A DNA stretch of 64,000 bases, taken from NCBI RefSeq assembly GCF_003233725.1, contig NZ_QKQV01000005.1, positions 1 to 64,000 on the forward strand, written 5' to 3'. Positions 1-6,702 of this stretch are shown one piece after another. The first letter of the stretch is position 1. The number at the start of each line of letters is the position of its first letter. The notes under the pieces were generated by a model that was given only the letters and a program-made list of their open reading frames with translations, was not told the DNA's origin and did no database searches. The translations under genes were made by a program, and so were the position numbers. This DNA is from Mesonia sp. K7. GTDB lineage: Bacteria; Bacteroidota; Bacteroidia; Flavobacteriales; Flavobacteriaceae.

Positions 1-210
1 TTTCATCAAAAAACAATTACTATTTTTAATAATGAAATAAATGTTTAATAACGGTCAACTCTATTCAGGGAAGTTCAACATTGAAAAATTATATGGTAAC
101 CAAAACTCAACTATCGTAATATTTCAATTAACGATTAACAAAAAATCAAATAACTATAACTCCTAATCCGCTGAAAGCGAAAAAGTTTACGAAAAATAAG
201 TTGACTTCTC
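1..210. other. Intergenic region at left edge, no gene seen
   Basis: AT-rich sequence without a convincing coding frame. The first six bases read ATGAAA on the minus strand, a common start for exported proteins in this window, so a divergent gene could begin exactly at the edge. Only two codons are visible, so I do not call it. Confidence 0.5.
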
Positions 211-240
211 TTGCTAAATAAATTATTAATTGTATTTTTG
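211..240 (+). promoter_or_regulatory. Bacteroidetes-type promoter for rplM operon
   Basis: TTG at 211-213, a 19-base spacer, then TATTTTTG at 233-240 match the TTG-N19-TAnnTTTG consensus of the Bacteroidetes primary sigma factor exactly. Transcription would start near 246, giving a leader of about 50 nt before the GTG start of rplM. Confidence 0.8.
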
Positions 241-248
241 CACCCCGA

Positions 249-270
249 TTTCCCCTTTGGGAAAGGGAAA
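249..270 (+). promoter_or_regulatory. Hairpin in the rplM 5' leader
   Basis: A 9-bp stem with one bulged C (252) and a GGG loop (259-261) forms from TTTCCCCTTT and AAAGGGAAA. It lies between the predicted transcription start and the rplM start codon and has no downstream T-run, so it is a leader structure and not a terminator. A role in autoregulation by L13 is inference. Confidence 0.45.
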
Positions 271-298
271 GGAATGTTTAATTATAAAATTTTTTAGT

Positions 299-754
299 GT
301 GGACACATTAAGTTACAAGACTGTATCGGCCAACAAAAACACCGTTAATAAAGAATGGGTAGTTCTTGATGCCGAAGGTCAATCGCTTGGTCGTCTTGCT
401 TCTATCGCTGCAAAGCTTATCAGAGGTAAGTACAAACCAGACTTCACCCCACACGTTGATTGTGGCGATAACGTCATTGTTATCAATGCAGAAAAAATCA
501 ACTTAACTGGTAAAAAGTGGGATGCAAAAGAGTACATCCGTCACACAGGTTATCCGGGTGGACAAAGAAGTTTAACAGCACAAGAGTTATTCTCTAAAGA
601 CCCTGTTAGACTTATCGAAAAATCAGTAAAAGGGATGCTTCCTAAAAACCGTTTAGGTTCAGCTCTTTTCAAAAATTTAAAGGTTTACGTTGGTGAGAAT
701 CATGATCACGCTGCGCAAAAACCAAAAAGTATTAACCTAAACGAACTTGTGTAA
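299..754 (+). CDS. rplM: 50S ribosomal protein L13
   Basis: Primary rRNA-binding protein of the large subunit, needed early in 50S assembly. The 151-residue product has the usual family length and carries the L13 core (EWVVLDAEGQSLGRLAS near the N-terminus, the HTGYPGGQ segment in the middle). I start it at GTG 299, giving fMet-DTLSYKTVSANK, the usual N-terminus in Flavobacteria. The in-frame ATG at 230 lies inside the promoter and would add 23 atypical residues. First gene of a ribosomal operon: rpsI follows with no spacer (TAA directly followed by ATG), so the two are probably translationally coupled. Confidence 0.95.
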   Translation: MDTLSYKTVSANKNTVNKEWVVLDAEGQSLGRLASIAAKLIRGKYKPDFTPHVDCGDNVIVINAEKINLTGKKWDAKEYIRHTGYPGGQRSLTAQELFSKDPVRLIEKSVKGMLPKNRLGSALFKNLKVYVGENHDHAAQKPKSINLNELV

Positions 755-1141
755 ATGGAGACAATTCACAAAATTGGTCGTAGAAAGACTGCTGTTGCTC
801 GTGTATATCTTAAAGATGGAAAAGGAGATATCACTATAAACAAAAAGAACTTAAACGACTATTTCACAACGGCACCGCTTCAGTACAAAGTAAACCAAGC
901 TTTAATGCTTACCGGTAACGAAGAAAACTTCGATATCAACGTGAGTGTTTACGGTGGCGGGATTACTGGTCAAGCAGAAGCTGTACGCCTTGCAATTTCG
1001 AGAGCAATGTGTGAGATAGACGCAGAGAACAGATTAACCTTAAAACCAGAAGGTTTATTAACAAGAGACCCAAGAATGGTAGAGCGTAAGAAATTCGGTC
1101 AGAAGAAAGCTCGTAAGAAATTCCAGTTCTCTAAACGTTAA
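755..1141 (+). CDS. rpsI: 30S ribosomal protein S9
   Basis: Small-subunit head protein whose C-terminal tail reaches the P-site tRNA. The 128-residue product shows the S9 signature GGGITGQAEAVRLAISRA and ends in the family's basic tail (KKARKKFQFSKR), with the conserved C-terminal Lys-Arg. It abuts rplM without a gap, the conserved L13-S9 pair seen across bacteria. The next gene, rpsB, is 158 bases downstream behind a structured spacer. Confidence 0.97.
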   Translation: METIHKIGRRKTAVARVYLKDGKGDITINKKNLNDYFTTAPLQYKVNQALMLTGNEENFDINVSVYGGGITGQAEAVRLAISRAMCEIDAENRLTLKPEGLLTRDPRMVERKKFGQKKARKKFQFSKR

Positions 1142-1146
1142 TTTTA

Positions 1147-1214
1147 TTGGAAGTTTTTTCCAATACAAACAATTATTAAAAAAGTATTTGTTGTTATTCG
1201 TTAGTGATAACGAA
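1147..1214 (+). promoter_or_regulatory. Hairpins in the rpsI-rpsB spacer (candidate rpsB leader)
   Basis: Two perfect stems occur in the 158-base spacer: TTGGAA/TTCCAA (1147-1152 with 1158-1163) and TTCGTTA/TAACGAA (1197-1203 with 1208-1214, loop GTGA). Neither is followed by a T-run that would make it a terminator. S2 is known to repress rpsB-tsf through the mRNA leader in Escherichia coli; a similar role here is inference. Confidence 0.35.
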
Positions 1215-1299
1215 GTTAGTTTAGCATCTAAATAGGCAAGGCCGAAAACAAATCGCCACTTGTTTATTGCTATCTCAACAGAACGTAAACTATTACAAA

Positions 1300-2187
1300 A
1301 TGGCAAAAAAAGTAGAAGTAAAAGAATTATTAGACGCAGGTGTTCACTTCGGGCACTTGACTAGAAGATGGAATCCAAACATGGCTCCTTACATTTATAT
1401 GGAGCGTAACGGTATTCACATCATCAACTTATACAAGAGTGCTGCAAAAATGCAAGAAACTGCAGAAGCACTTAGCAAAATAGCTGCAAGCGGAAGAAAA
1501 ATCTTATTTGTAGCGACCAAAAAACAAGCAAAAGAAATTGTTGCTGAAGAAGCAAGCAGAGCTAACATGCCATACATCACAGAGCGTTGGCCAGGTGGTA
1601 TGCTTACCAATTTCGTTACGATTAGAAAAGCGGTTAAGAAAATGGCTGCTGTAGATCGTATGAAAAAAGACGGAACTTTTAACTCGCTATCTAAAAAAGA
1701 GCGTTTGCAAGTAGACCGTATGAGAGCTAAGTTAGAGAAAAACTTAGGTTCTATCGTAGATATGACTCGTTTACCAGGAGCCTTATTTGTGGTAGATACA
1801 ACTCGTGAGCACATCGCTATTAAAGAAGCACAAAAATTAAACATTCCTATTTTTGCAATGGTCGATACCAACTCAGACCCACGTGAAGTAGATTTTGTTA
1901 TCCCTGCAAATGATGACGCTTCTAAGTCTATCAAAAAAGTAATTTCTTACGTTTCTGACGCTATCGTAGAAGGTTTATCAGAAAGAGGTTCAGAAAAAGA
2001 ATCTAAAAAAGAAGAAGGTACAGAAAGTAAAAAGACAAAAGCTGCAAAGCCAAAGAAAAAAGCTGAAGTCGAAGTCCCTTCTACTGATAAAGAAGATGTT
2101 GAAGCAATGAAAGAAGCTAAAAACGAAAAGGTAGTACAATCTAAAGAAGAAACCTTAGACAAAGCTTTAGATAAGGACAAGGAATAA
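1300..2187 (+). CDS. rpsB: 30S ribosomal protein S2
   Basis: Small-subunit protein that binds late in assembly and is needed for S1 binding. Start chosen at ATG 1300 (MAKKVEVKELLDAGVHFGH), the universal S2 N-terminus; an in-frame ATG at 1267 would add 11 unrelated residues. Residues 1-226 are a normal S2 with the RWPGGMLTNF and DTNSDPREVDFVIPANDDA motifs. Residues about 227-295 form a highly charged Lys/Glu-rich tail with no S2 homology and low complexity; such extensions are seen in Bacteroidetes S2. It pairs with tsf downstream, across a long inverted repeat. Confidence 0.96.
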   Translation: MAKKVEVKELLDAGVHFGHLTRRWNPNMAPYIYMERNGIHIINLYKSAAKMQETAEALSKIAASGRKILFVATKKQAKEIVAEEASRANMPYITERWPGGMLTNFVTIRKAVKKMAAVDRMKKDGTFNSLSKKERLQVDRMRAKLEKNLGSIVDMTRLPGALFVVDTTREHIAIKEAQKLNIPIFAMVDTNSDPREVDFVIPANDDASKSIKKVISYVSDAIVEGLSERGSEKESKKEEGTESKKTKAAKPKKKAEVEVPSTDKEDVEAMKEAKNEKVVQSKEETLDKALDKDKE

Positions 2188-2211
2188 AATAACAATTTCG
2201 TAAAACAATAG

Positions 2212-2269
2212 AGATAAGTCGTTTGGTTTTTTGTCATATCATTAATCACTGAACGACTTATCTTTTTTT
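2212..2269 (+). terminator. Long inverted repeat with T-run between rpsB and tsf
   Basis: A perfect 12-bp inverted repeat (2212-2223 with 2252-2263, core GATAAGTCGTT) with a 28-base loop is followed by seven T residues (2263-2269). It has the form of a rho-independent terminator, but lies inside the conserved rpsB-tsf pair, so it may act as a partial terminator that sets the S2 to EF-Ts ratio. Confidence 0.6.
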
Positions 2270-2290
2270 AAAATTAAAATTCAAAAGAAA

Positions 2291-3112
2291 ATGAAAATAA
2301 CTGCTGCAGAAGTAAATAAACTAAGACAAACCACTGGTGCTGGTATGATGGACTGTAAAAAAGCATTGGTAGAAGCAGAAGGAGATTTTGATAAAGCGAT
2401 CGAAATTCTTCGTAAAAAAGGACAAAAAGTAGCTGCCAAAAGAGCAGACAGAGAGTCTTCTGAAGGTGCTGCAATTGCTAAAGTAAACTCAAGTCACAAC
2501 AAAGGAGCTATCATTTCGCTTAACTGCGAAACCGATTTCGTTGCTAAAAATGATGATTTCATCAAATTGGCTAATGATTTTGCTAATATGGCTCTTAACT
2601 GTAATAGCAAAGAAGAATTATTAGCTGCAGATTACAAAGGTATTACCGTTGCCGATAAGCTTACTGAGCAAACAGGTGTGATTGGCGAAAAAATAGAAAT
2701 AGGGGCTTTCAAAACTTTAGAAGCTCCTTTCGTAGGTTCTTACATTCACGCTGGTAATAAAATTGCTGTTTTAACTGGTCTTTCTTCAAATGGCGATCAA
2801 GCTGAAGAAGTAGCTAAAGATGTGGCTATGCAAGCTGCAGCGATGAATCCAGTTGCCTTAGACGAAAATGGTGTAGATCAAGAAATCATCAACAAAGAGA
2901 TTGAGATTGCAAAAGACCAATTACGTCAAGAAGGAAAGCCTGAAAACATGTTGGATAACATTGCTCAAGGTAAAATCAAACGTTACTTTAAAGACAATAC
3001 ATTGGTTAACCAAGCTTTTATAAAAGATAACCAAAAGACGGTTGCACAACACGTACAAACGTTAGGTAATGACGTAAAGGTTGTAGGTTTCGAAAGAGTT
3101 GCTTTAGGGTAA
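2291..3112 (+). CDS. tsf: Translation elongation factor Ts
   Basis: Guanine-nucleotide exchange factor for EF-Tu. The 273-residue length fits the family. The N-terminal UBA-like domain contains LRQTTGAGMMDCKKAL, and the core carries the nucleotide-exchange motif TDFVAKND (about residues 80-87). A terminator begins 25 bases after the stop codon, closing the ribosomal operon. Confidence 0.97.
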   Translation: MKITAAEVNKLRQTTGAGMMDCKKALVEAEGDFDKAIEILRKKGQKVAAKRADRESSEGAAIAKVNSSHNKGAIISLNCETDFVAKNDDFIKLANDFANMALNCNSKEELLAADYKGITVADKLTEQTGVIGEKIEIGAFKTLEAPFVGSYIHAGNKIAVLTGLSSNGDQAEEVAKDVAMQAAAMNPVALDENGVDQEIINKEIEIAKDQLRQEGKPENMLDNIAQGKIKRYFKDNTLVNQAFIKDNQKTVAQHVQTLGNDVKVVGFERVALG

Positions 3113-3137
3113 TTTTAAAAGAAATAACATTTTTCAG

Positions 3138-3171
3138 AAAACGCTTCCGAAATATCGGAAGCGTTTTTTTT
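3138..3171 (+). terminator. Rho-independent terminator after tsf
   Basis: A 13-bp perfect stem (3138-3150 with 3155-3167, core ACGCTTCCGA) with the loop AATA is followed by a T-tract to 3171. The hairpin is repeated at 5251-5285. Confidence 0.92.
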
Positions 3172-3254
3172 ACAAAAACCGCATTATCACTGCATTAATC
3201 ATATTTTATTTCAAAAAAATAACTATATTTCACCACAATAAAAACCATTAAATC

Positions 3255-3827
3255 ATGCTAGACTGGTACTCAAGTTTAGATTTAATTGCCAAAATATATT
3301 GGACAATTGCTATTGTTGGCTCTCTATTATTTATCTTACAATTAACCTTAAGCTTTGTCGGTGGTGAAATAGAAACTTCCGATGTTGATACAGATGTCGA
3401 GTCTGACACAGGAATTGGTTTTCAGTTTATCACTTTTAAAAACCTGGTGGGATTCTTTACTATTTTTGGGTGGACTGGAATAGCTTGTATAGATGCCAGA
3501 TTATCAATACCAATAACTATTGTCATTTCATTTATTTCTGGTCTGGCAATGATGTTAATAATGGCTGCCATGTTTCATTACATGCGAAAACTCAACGACA
3601 GTGGTACTTTAGACTACAAAAACGCACTTGAAGCTATTGGTGAAGTTTACCTAACGATTGGTGCCAATCGTTCTAAAATAGGGAAAGCTCAAATAAAAAT
3701 TCAAGGCACACTTCGTGAGTTAGATGCACTTACAGATAATGAGAACGAATTAAAATCTGGCACACTTATAAAAGTAATTGATGTCACTTCCAACGGAATT
3801 TTAATTGTAGAAAAACTAAATAATTAA
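3255..3827 (+). CDS. NfeD-like membrane protein, flotillin partner
   Basis: 190 residues. About three membrane segments are visible (roughly residues 11-33, 63-78 and 82-108), followed by a C-terminal soluble domain (125-190) with the Gly-spaced beta pattern of the NfeD/YuaF OB-fold (GKAQIKIQGTLRELDAL, then G-LIKVIDV-G-LIVEKL). NfeD-family proteins are commonly encoded next to flotillin-like proteins and are thought to work with them in membrane microdomains. Here the flotillin gene starts 4 bases downstream. A weak promoter-like TATATTTC lies at 3224-3231. No protease domain is fused, so this is the short NfeD class. The family call rests on fold pattern and neighbour. Confidence 0.75.
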   Translation: MLDWYSSLDLIAKIYWTIAIVGSLLFILQLTLSFVGGEIETSDVDTDVESDTGIGFQFITFKNLVGFFTIFGWTGIACIDARLSIPITIVISFISGLAMMLIMAAMFHYMRKLNDSGTLDYKNALEAIGEVYLTIGANRSKIGKAQIKIQGTLRELDALTDNENELKSGTLIKVIDVTSNGILIVEKLNN

Positions 3828-3831
3828 ACCT

Positions 3832-5247
3832 ATGTCAACCATTTTCCTTCAATCAAGTTCGCTTGGTTACCCTCTGGCAATTATTTTTGCTGTTTTATTT
3901 GTCTTTTTATTTTTAGTTGTCTTAATACGCCGTTATAAAAGATGTCCCTCGGATAGAATCTTGGTGGTTTACGGAAAAGTTGGCGGCGGACAATCTGCAA
4001 AATGTATTCACGGTGGAGCAGCATTTATCATGCCCGTTATTCAAGATTATGAATATTTAGATCTGACGCCAATTTCGATTGAAGTAAACCTAGTGAATGC
4101 CCTATCGAAGCAAAATATTCGTGTAAACGTTCCTTCTCGATTTACCATTGGTGTTTCTACTGAACCAGGTGTGATGCAAAATGCTGCAGAACGTTTGTTA
4201 GGTTTAGGTTTAACCGAAATTCAAGAATTGGCAAAAGAAATTATTTTCGGTCAGTTGCGTTTGGTAGTAGCTTCGATGGATATTGAAGAAATTAATGCAG
4301 ACAGAGATAAATTTTTGGCAAATATTTCGCAATCGGTAGAAAGTGAACTTAAAAAAGTAGGTTTAAAACTCATCAACGTAAACATTACCGATATTGTTGA
4401 CGAATCGGGTTATATCGAAGCACTTGGTAAAGAGGCCGCTGCTCACGCAATAAACGCCGCAAGAAAATCGGTTGCAGAAAAAAACAGAGACGGTTCTATT
4501 GGTGAAGCAAACGCAGTTCAAGACCAAAGAACACAAGTTGCTGCTGCAGACGCCAAAGCAGTAGAAGGTGAAAACCGAGCAAAAATTGAAGTTGCTAATT
4601 CTAATGCTGAAAGAAGACAACGCGAAGCAGAAGCAGAAAGATTAGCAGCAGCATCAGAGAAAGTACAAGCGGCAAAAGCTTTAGAAGAATCTTATGCAGC
4701 AGAACGCGAAGCAGAAATGGCGAGAGCAGAACGTGAGCGGTCTTCTCAAATGGCAGATATTATTGTTCCAGCAGAAATAGATAAAAACAAAGTAGAAATA
4801 GATGCTGAAGCGGAAGCAGAACAAACCAGAAGAAGAGCTCGAGGGGAAGCTGATGCCATTTTGTTTAAAGCACAAGCAGAAGCACAAGGTATTTATGAGA
4901 TTTTAACCAAACAAGCAAGAGGTTTAGAAGAAATTGTAAAAGCAGCTAATAGTGACCCGAAAGATGCTGTCTTATTACTCATTGCAGATAAACTACCAGA
5001 ATTGGTAAAAACACAAGCCGAAGCGATTAAGAATATTAAAATCGATAAAGTCACAGTTTGGGATAACGGTAAAACCCAAGACGGTAAAACTTCAACCGCC
5101 AATTTCTTATCTGGAATGTATCAATCGGTACCACCGTTACAAGAAATGTTTAATATGGCAGGAATGAACTTACCTGAATATTTAAAAGGAAAAGATGTAA
5201 AAGAAAGTTCGCCTGAAGAAAAAGACTCTGATAACTCTGAAAAATAA
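3832..5247 (+). CDS. Flotillin/SPFH-domain protein
   Basis: 471-residue membrane scaffold protein of the flotillin type (YuaG/FloT-YqiK class). One N-terminal membrane helix (about 12-35), an SPFH/band-7 domain (about 38-200), then a long Ala/Glu-rich coiled coil (about 205-360) with the AEAEAE-type repeats of flotillins, and a charged tail ending KDSDNSEK. Flotillins oligomerise at the cytoplasmic membrane and organise membrane domains. It is 4 bases behind the nfeD-like gene. The pair lies between identical terminators and so forms a separate two-gene unit inside the tsf-pyrH region. Confidence 0.9.
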   Translation: MSTIFLQSSSLGYPLAIIFAVLFVFLFLVVLIRRYKRCPSDRILVVYGKVGGGQSAKCIHGGAAFIMPVIQDYEYLDLTPISIEVNLVNALSKQNIRVNVPSRFTIGVSTEPGVMQNAAERLLGLGLTEIQELAKEIIFGQLRLVVASMDIEEINADRDKFLANISQSVESELKKVGLKLINVNITDIVDESGYIEALGKEAAAHAINAARKSVAEKNRDGSIGEANAVQDQRTQVAAADAKAVEGENRAKIEVANSNAERRQREAEAERLAAASEKVQAAKALEESYAAEREAEMARAERERSSQMADIIVPAEIDKNKVEIDAEAEAEQTRRRARGEADAILFKAQAEAQGIYEILTKQARGLEEIVKAANSDPKDAVLLLIADKLPELVKTQAEAIKNIKIDKVTVWDNGKTQDGKTSTANFLSGMYQSVPPLQEMFNMAGMNLPEYLKGKDVKESSPEEKDSDNSEK

Positions 5248-5250
5248 ATA

Positions 5251-5285
5251 AAAAAACGCTTCCGAAATATCGGAAGCGTTTTTTT
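5251..5285 (+). terminator. Rho-independent terminator after flotillin gene
   Basis: The same hairpin as at 3138-3171: the ACGCTTCCGA arm, AATA loop and TCGGAAGCGT arm followed by T7. It begins 4 bases after the flotillin stop codon. Confidence 0.92.
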
Positions 5286-5316
5286 ATCCAACACTTTCAC
5301 AAATTAGCTTTTTCAT

Positions 5317-5324
5317 TATATTTG
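5317..5324 (+). promoter_or_regulatory. -7 box for pyrH-frr
   Basis: TATATTTG matches TAnnTTTG, 21 bases before the pyrH start. The -33 position at 5295-5297 reads TTT in place of TTG, so the upstream half is imperfect. Confidence 0.6.
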
Positions 5325-5344
5325 CACAACTTAGCTCACAAAAC

Positions 5345-6052
5345 ATGTCATACAAACGAATACTTTTAAAACTTTCTGGAGAAGCCTTAATGGGCAATCG
5401 CCAATACGGTATCGATCCAGAACGATTAGCTGAATACGCTAAAGAAATAAAAACCGTAACTGACAAAGGCATCGAAGTTGCTATTGTAATCGGTGGCGGA
5501 AATATTTTTAGAGGTGTAGCTGGTGCCAGCAAAGGTATGGATCGCGTTCAAGGCGACCATATGGGAATGTTAGCAACAGTCATCAATGGGTTGGCGTTGC
5601 AAAGCGCATGTGAAGATATGGGCATTCAGACAAGATTGCAAACAGCCATCAAAATCAATGAAGTAGCCGAACCTTTTATCCGCCGTAAGGCAATGAGACA
5701 TCTAGAGAAAGGTCGTGTCGTTATTTTTGGTGGAGGAACCGGAAACCCTTATTTCACCACAGACTCTGCAGCAGTCTTAAGAGCTATCGAAATTCAGGCT
5801 GATGTCATTTTAAAAGGAACTCGTGTAGATGGAATTTATACGGCAGATCCTGAAAAAGACAAAGCAGCCACCAAGTTTGAAGATATTAGTTTTGACGATG
5901 TTTTAAAACGTGGATTAAAAGTAATGGACAGTACCGCTTTTACGTTAAGCCAAGAGAACGAACTACCAATTATCGTTTTTGATATGAACAAGCCAGGTAA
6001 CTTACTAAAAGTAGTGTCTGGAGAAAAAATAGGTACCAAAGTAAATTTATAA
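5345..6052 (+). CDS. pyrH: UMP kinase
   Basis: Phosphorylates UMP to UDP, an early committed step to all pyrimidine nucleotides; cytoplasmic hexamer of the amino-acid-kinase fold. At 235 residues it is full length, with KLSGEALMG at the N-terminus, the glycine-rich GGGNIFRG (about 56-63) and [14 protein letters not shown] in the nucleotide/UMP site. Has its own promoter after the flotillin terminator; frr follows 11 bases later, the conserved pyrH-frr pair. Confidence 0.97.
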   Translation: MSYKRILLKLSGEALMGNRQYGIDPERLAEYAKEIKTVTDKGIEVAIVIGGGNIFRGVAGASKGMDRVQGDHMGMLATVINGLALQSACEDMGIQTRLQTAIKINEVAEPFIRRKAMRHLEKGRVVIFGGGTGNPYFTTDSAAVLRAIEIQADVILKGTRVDGIYTADPEKDKAATKFEDISFDDVLKRGLKVMDSTAFTLSQENELPIIVFDMNKPGNLLKVVSGEKIGTKVNL

Positions 6053-6063
6053 AACTCACGATC

Positions 6064-6615
6064 ATGGAAGAAATCAATTTTATATTAGAGTCTACCGAAG
6101 AAGCCATGCAAAATGCCATCAAGCATTTAGAAAAAGAATTATTGAAAATACGTGCAGGAAAAGCAAGTCCGTCAATGGTTGGTTCTGTAAAAGTAGATTA
6201 TTACGGAGCATTAACACCGCTCAACCAAGTGGCAAATGTATCTACGCCAGATGCCAGGACGATTTCTATTCAACCTTATGAAAAATCATTTATTGGTGAA
6301 ATTGAGAAAGCCATTTTAAATGCAAACTTAGGCTTCAATCCCATGAATAATGGTGAAAGCGTGATTATAAATGTTCCGCCACTTACCGAAGAACGCCGTA
6401 GAGAATTGGCAAAACAAGTAAAAGCGCAAGCGGAAGATGCTAAAGTGGGCGTTAGAAACGATAGAAAAAATGCCAATAACGACTTAAAAAAATTAGACAT
6501 TTCTGAAGATTTATTGAGCAACGCCGAAACAGATGTACAAACCTTAACTGATAAGTACATTAATAAAATAGATGAAGTTTATCACCATAAGGAAAAAGAA
6601 ATCATGACGGTTTAA
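6064..6615 (+). CDS. frr: Ribosome recycling factor
   Basis: Splits post-termination ribosomes together with EF-G. The 183-residue product has the usual length and the RRF hallmarks: LLKIRAGKASPSMV in the first helix, PDARTISIQPYEKS in the beta domain, and PPLTEERRRELAKQVK in the long helical arm. Second gene of the pyrH-frr unit. Confidence 0.97.
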   Translation: MEEINFILESTEEAMQNAIKHLEKELLKIRAGKASPSMVGSVKVDYYGALTPLNQVANVSTPDARTISIQPYEKSFIGEIEKAILNANLGFNPMNNGESVIINVPPLTEERRRELAKQVKAQAEDAKVGVRNDRKNANNDLKKLDISEDLLSNAETDVQTLTDKYINKIDEVYHHKEKEIMTV

Positions 6616-6645
6616 CCAGTGATTTTTTCCTAAAATTTATTTAAG

Positions 6646-6669
6646 AGCGGCACTATTGTCGCTTTTTTT
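6646..6669 (+). terminator. Terminator after frr
   Basis: AGCGGCA (6646-6652) pairs with TGTCGCT (6657-6663), including one G-T pair, loop CTAT, followed by T7. Confidence 0.75.
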
Positions 6670-6702
6670 AATTTTCTTGCAGTCTTAATCGAACCAAAGA
6701 TA

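Noticed and set aside
1-6. Possible start codon (ATGAAA on the minus strand) of a gene leaving the left edge
   Set aside because: Only two codons are present and no -7 box was found on the minus strand between 7 and 200.
230-298. Upstream ATG extending rplM by 23 residues
   Set aside because: It falls inside the promoter and the predicted peptide (MYFCTPISPLGKG...) does not resemble L13; GTG at 299 gives the family N-terminus.
1416-1934. Long minus-strand open frame over rpsB
   Set aside because: It is the antisense of a conserved ribosomal gene and its protein is hydrophobic with no family features.
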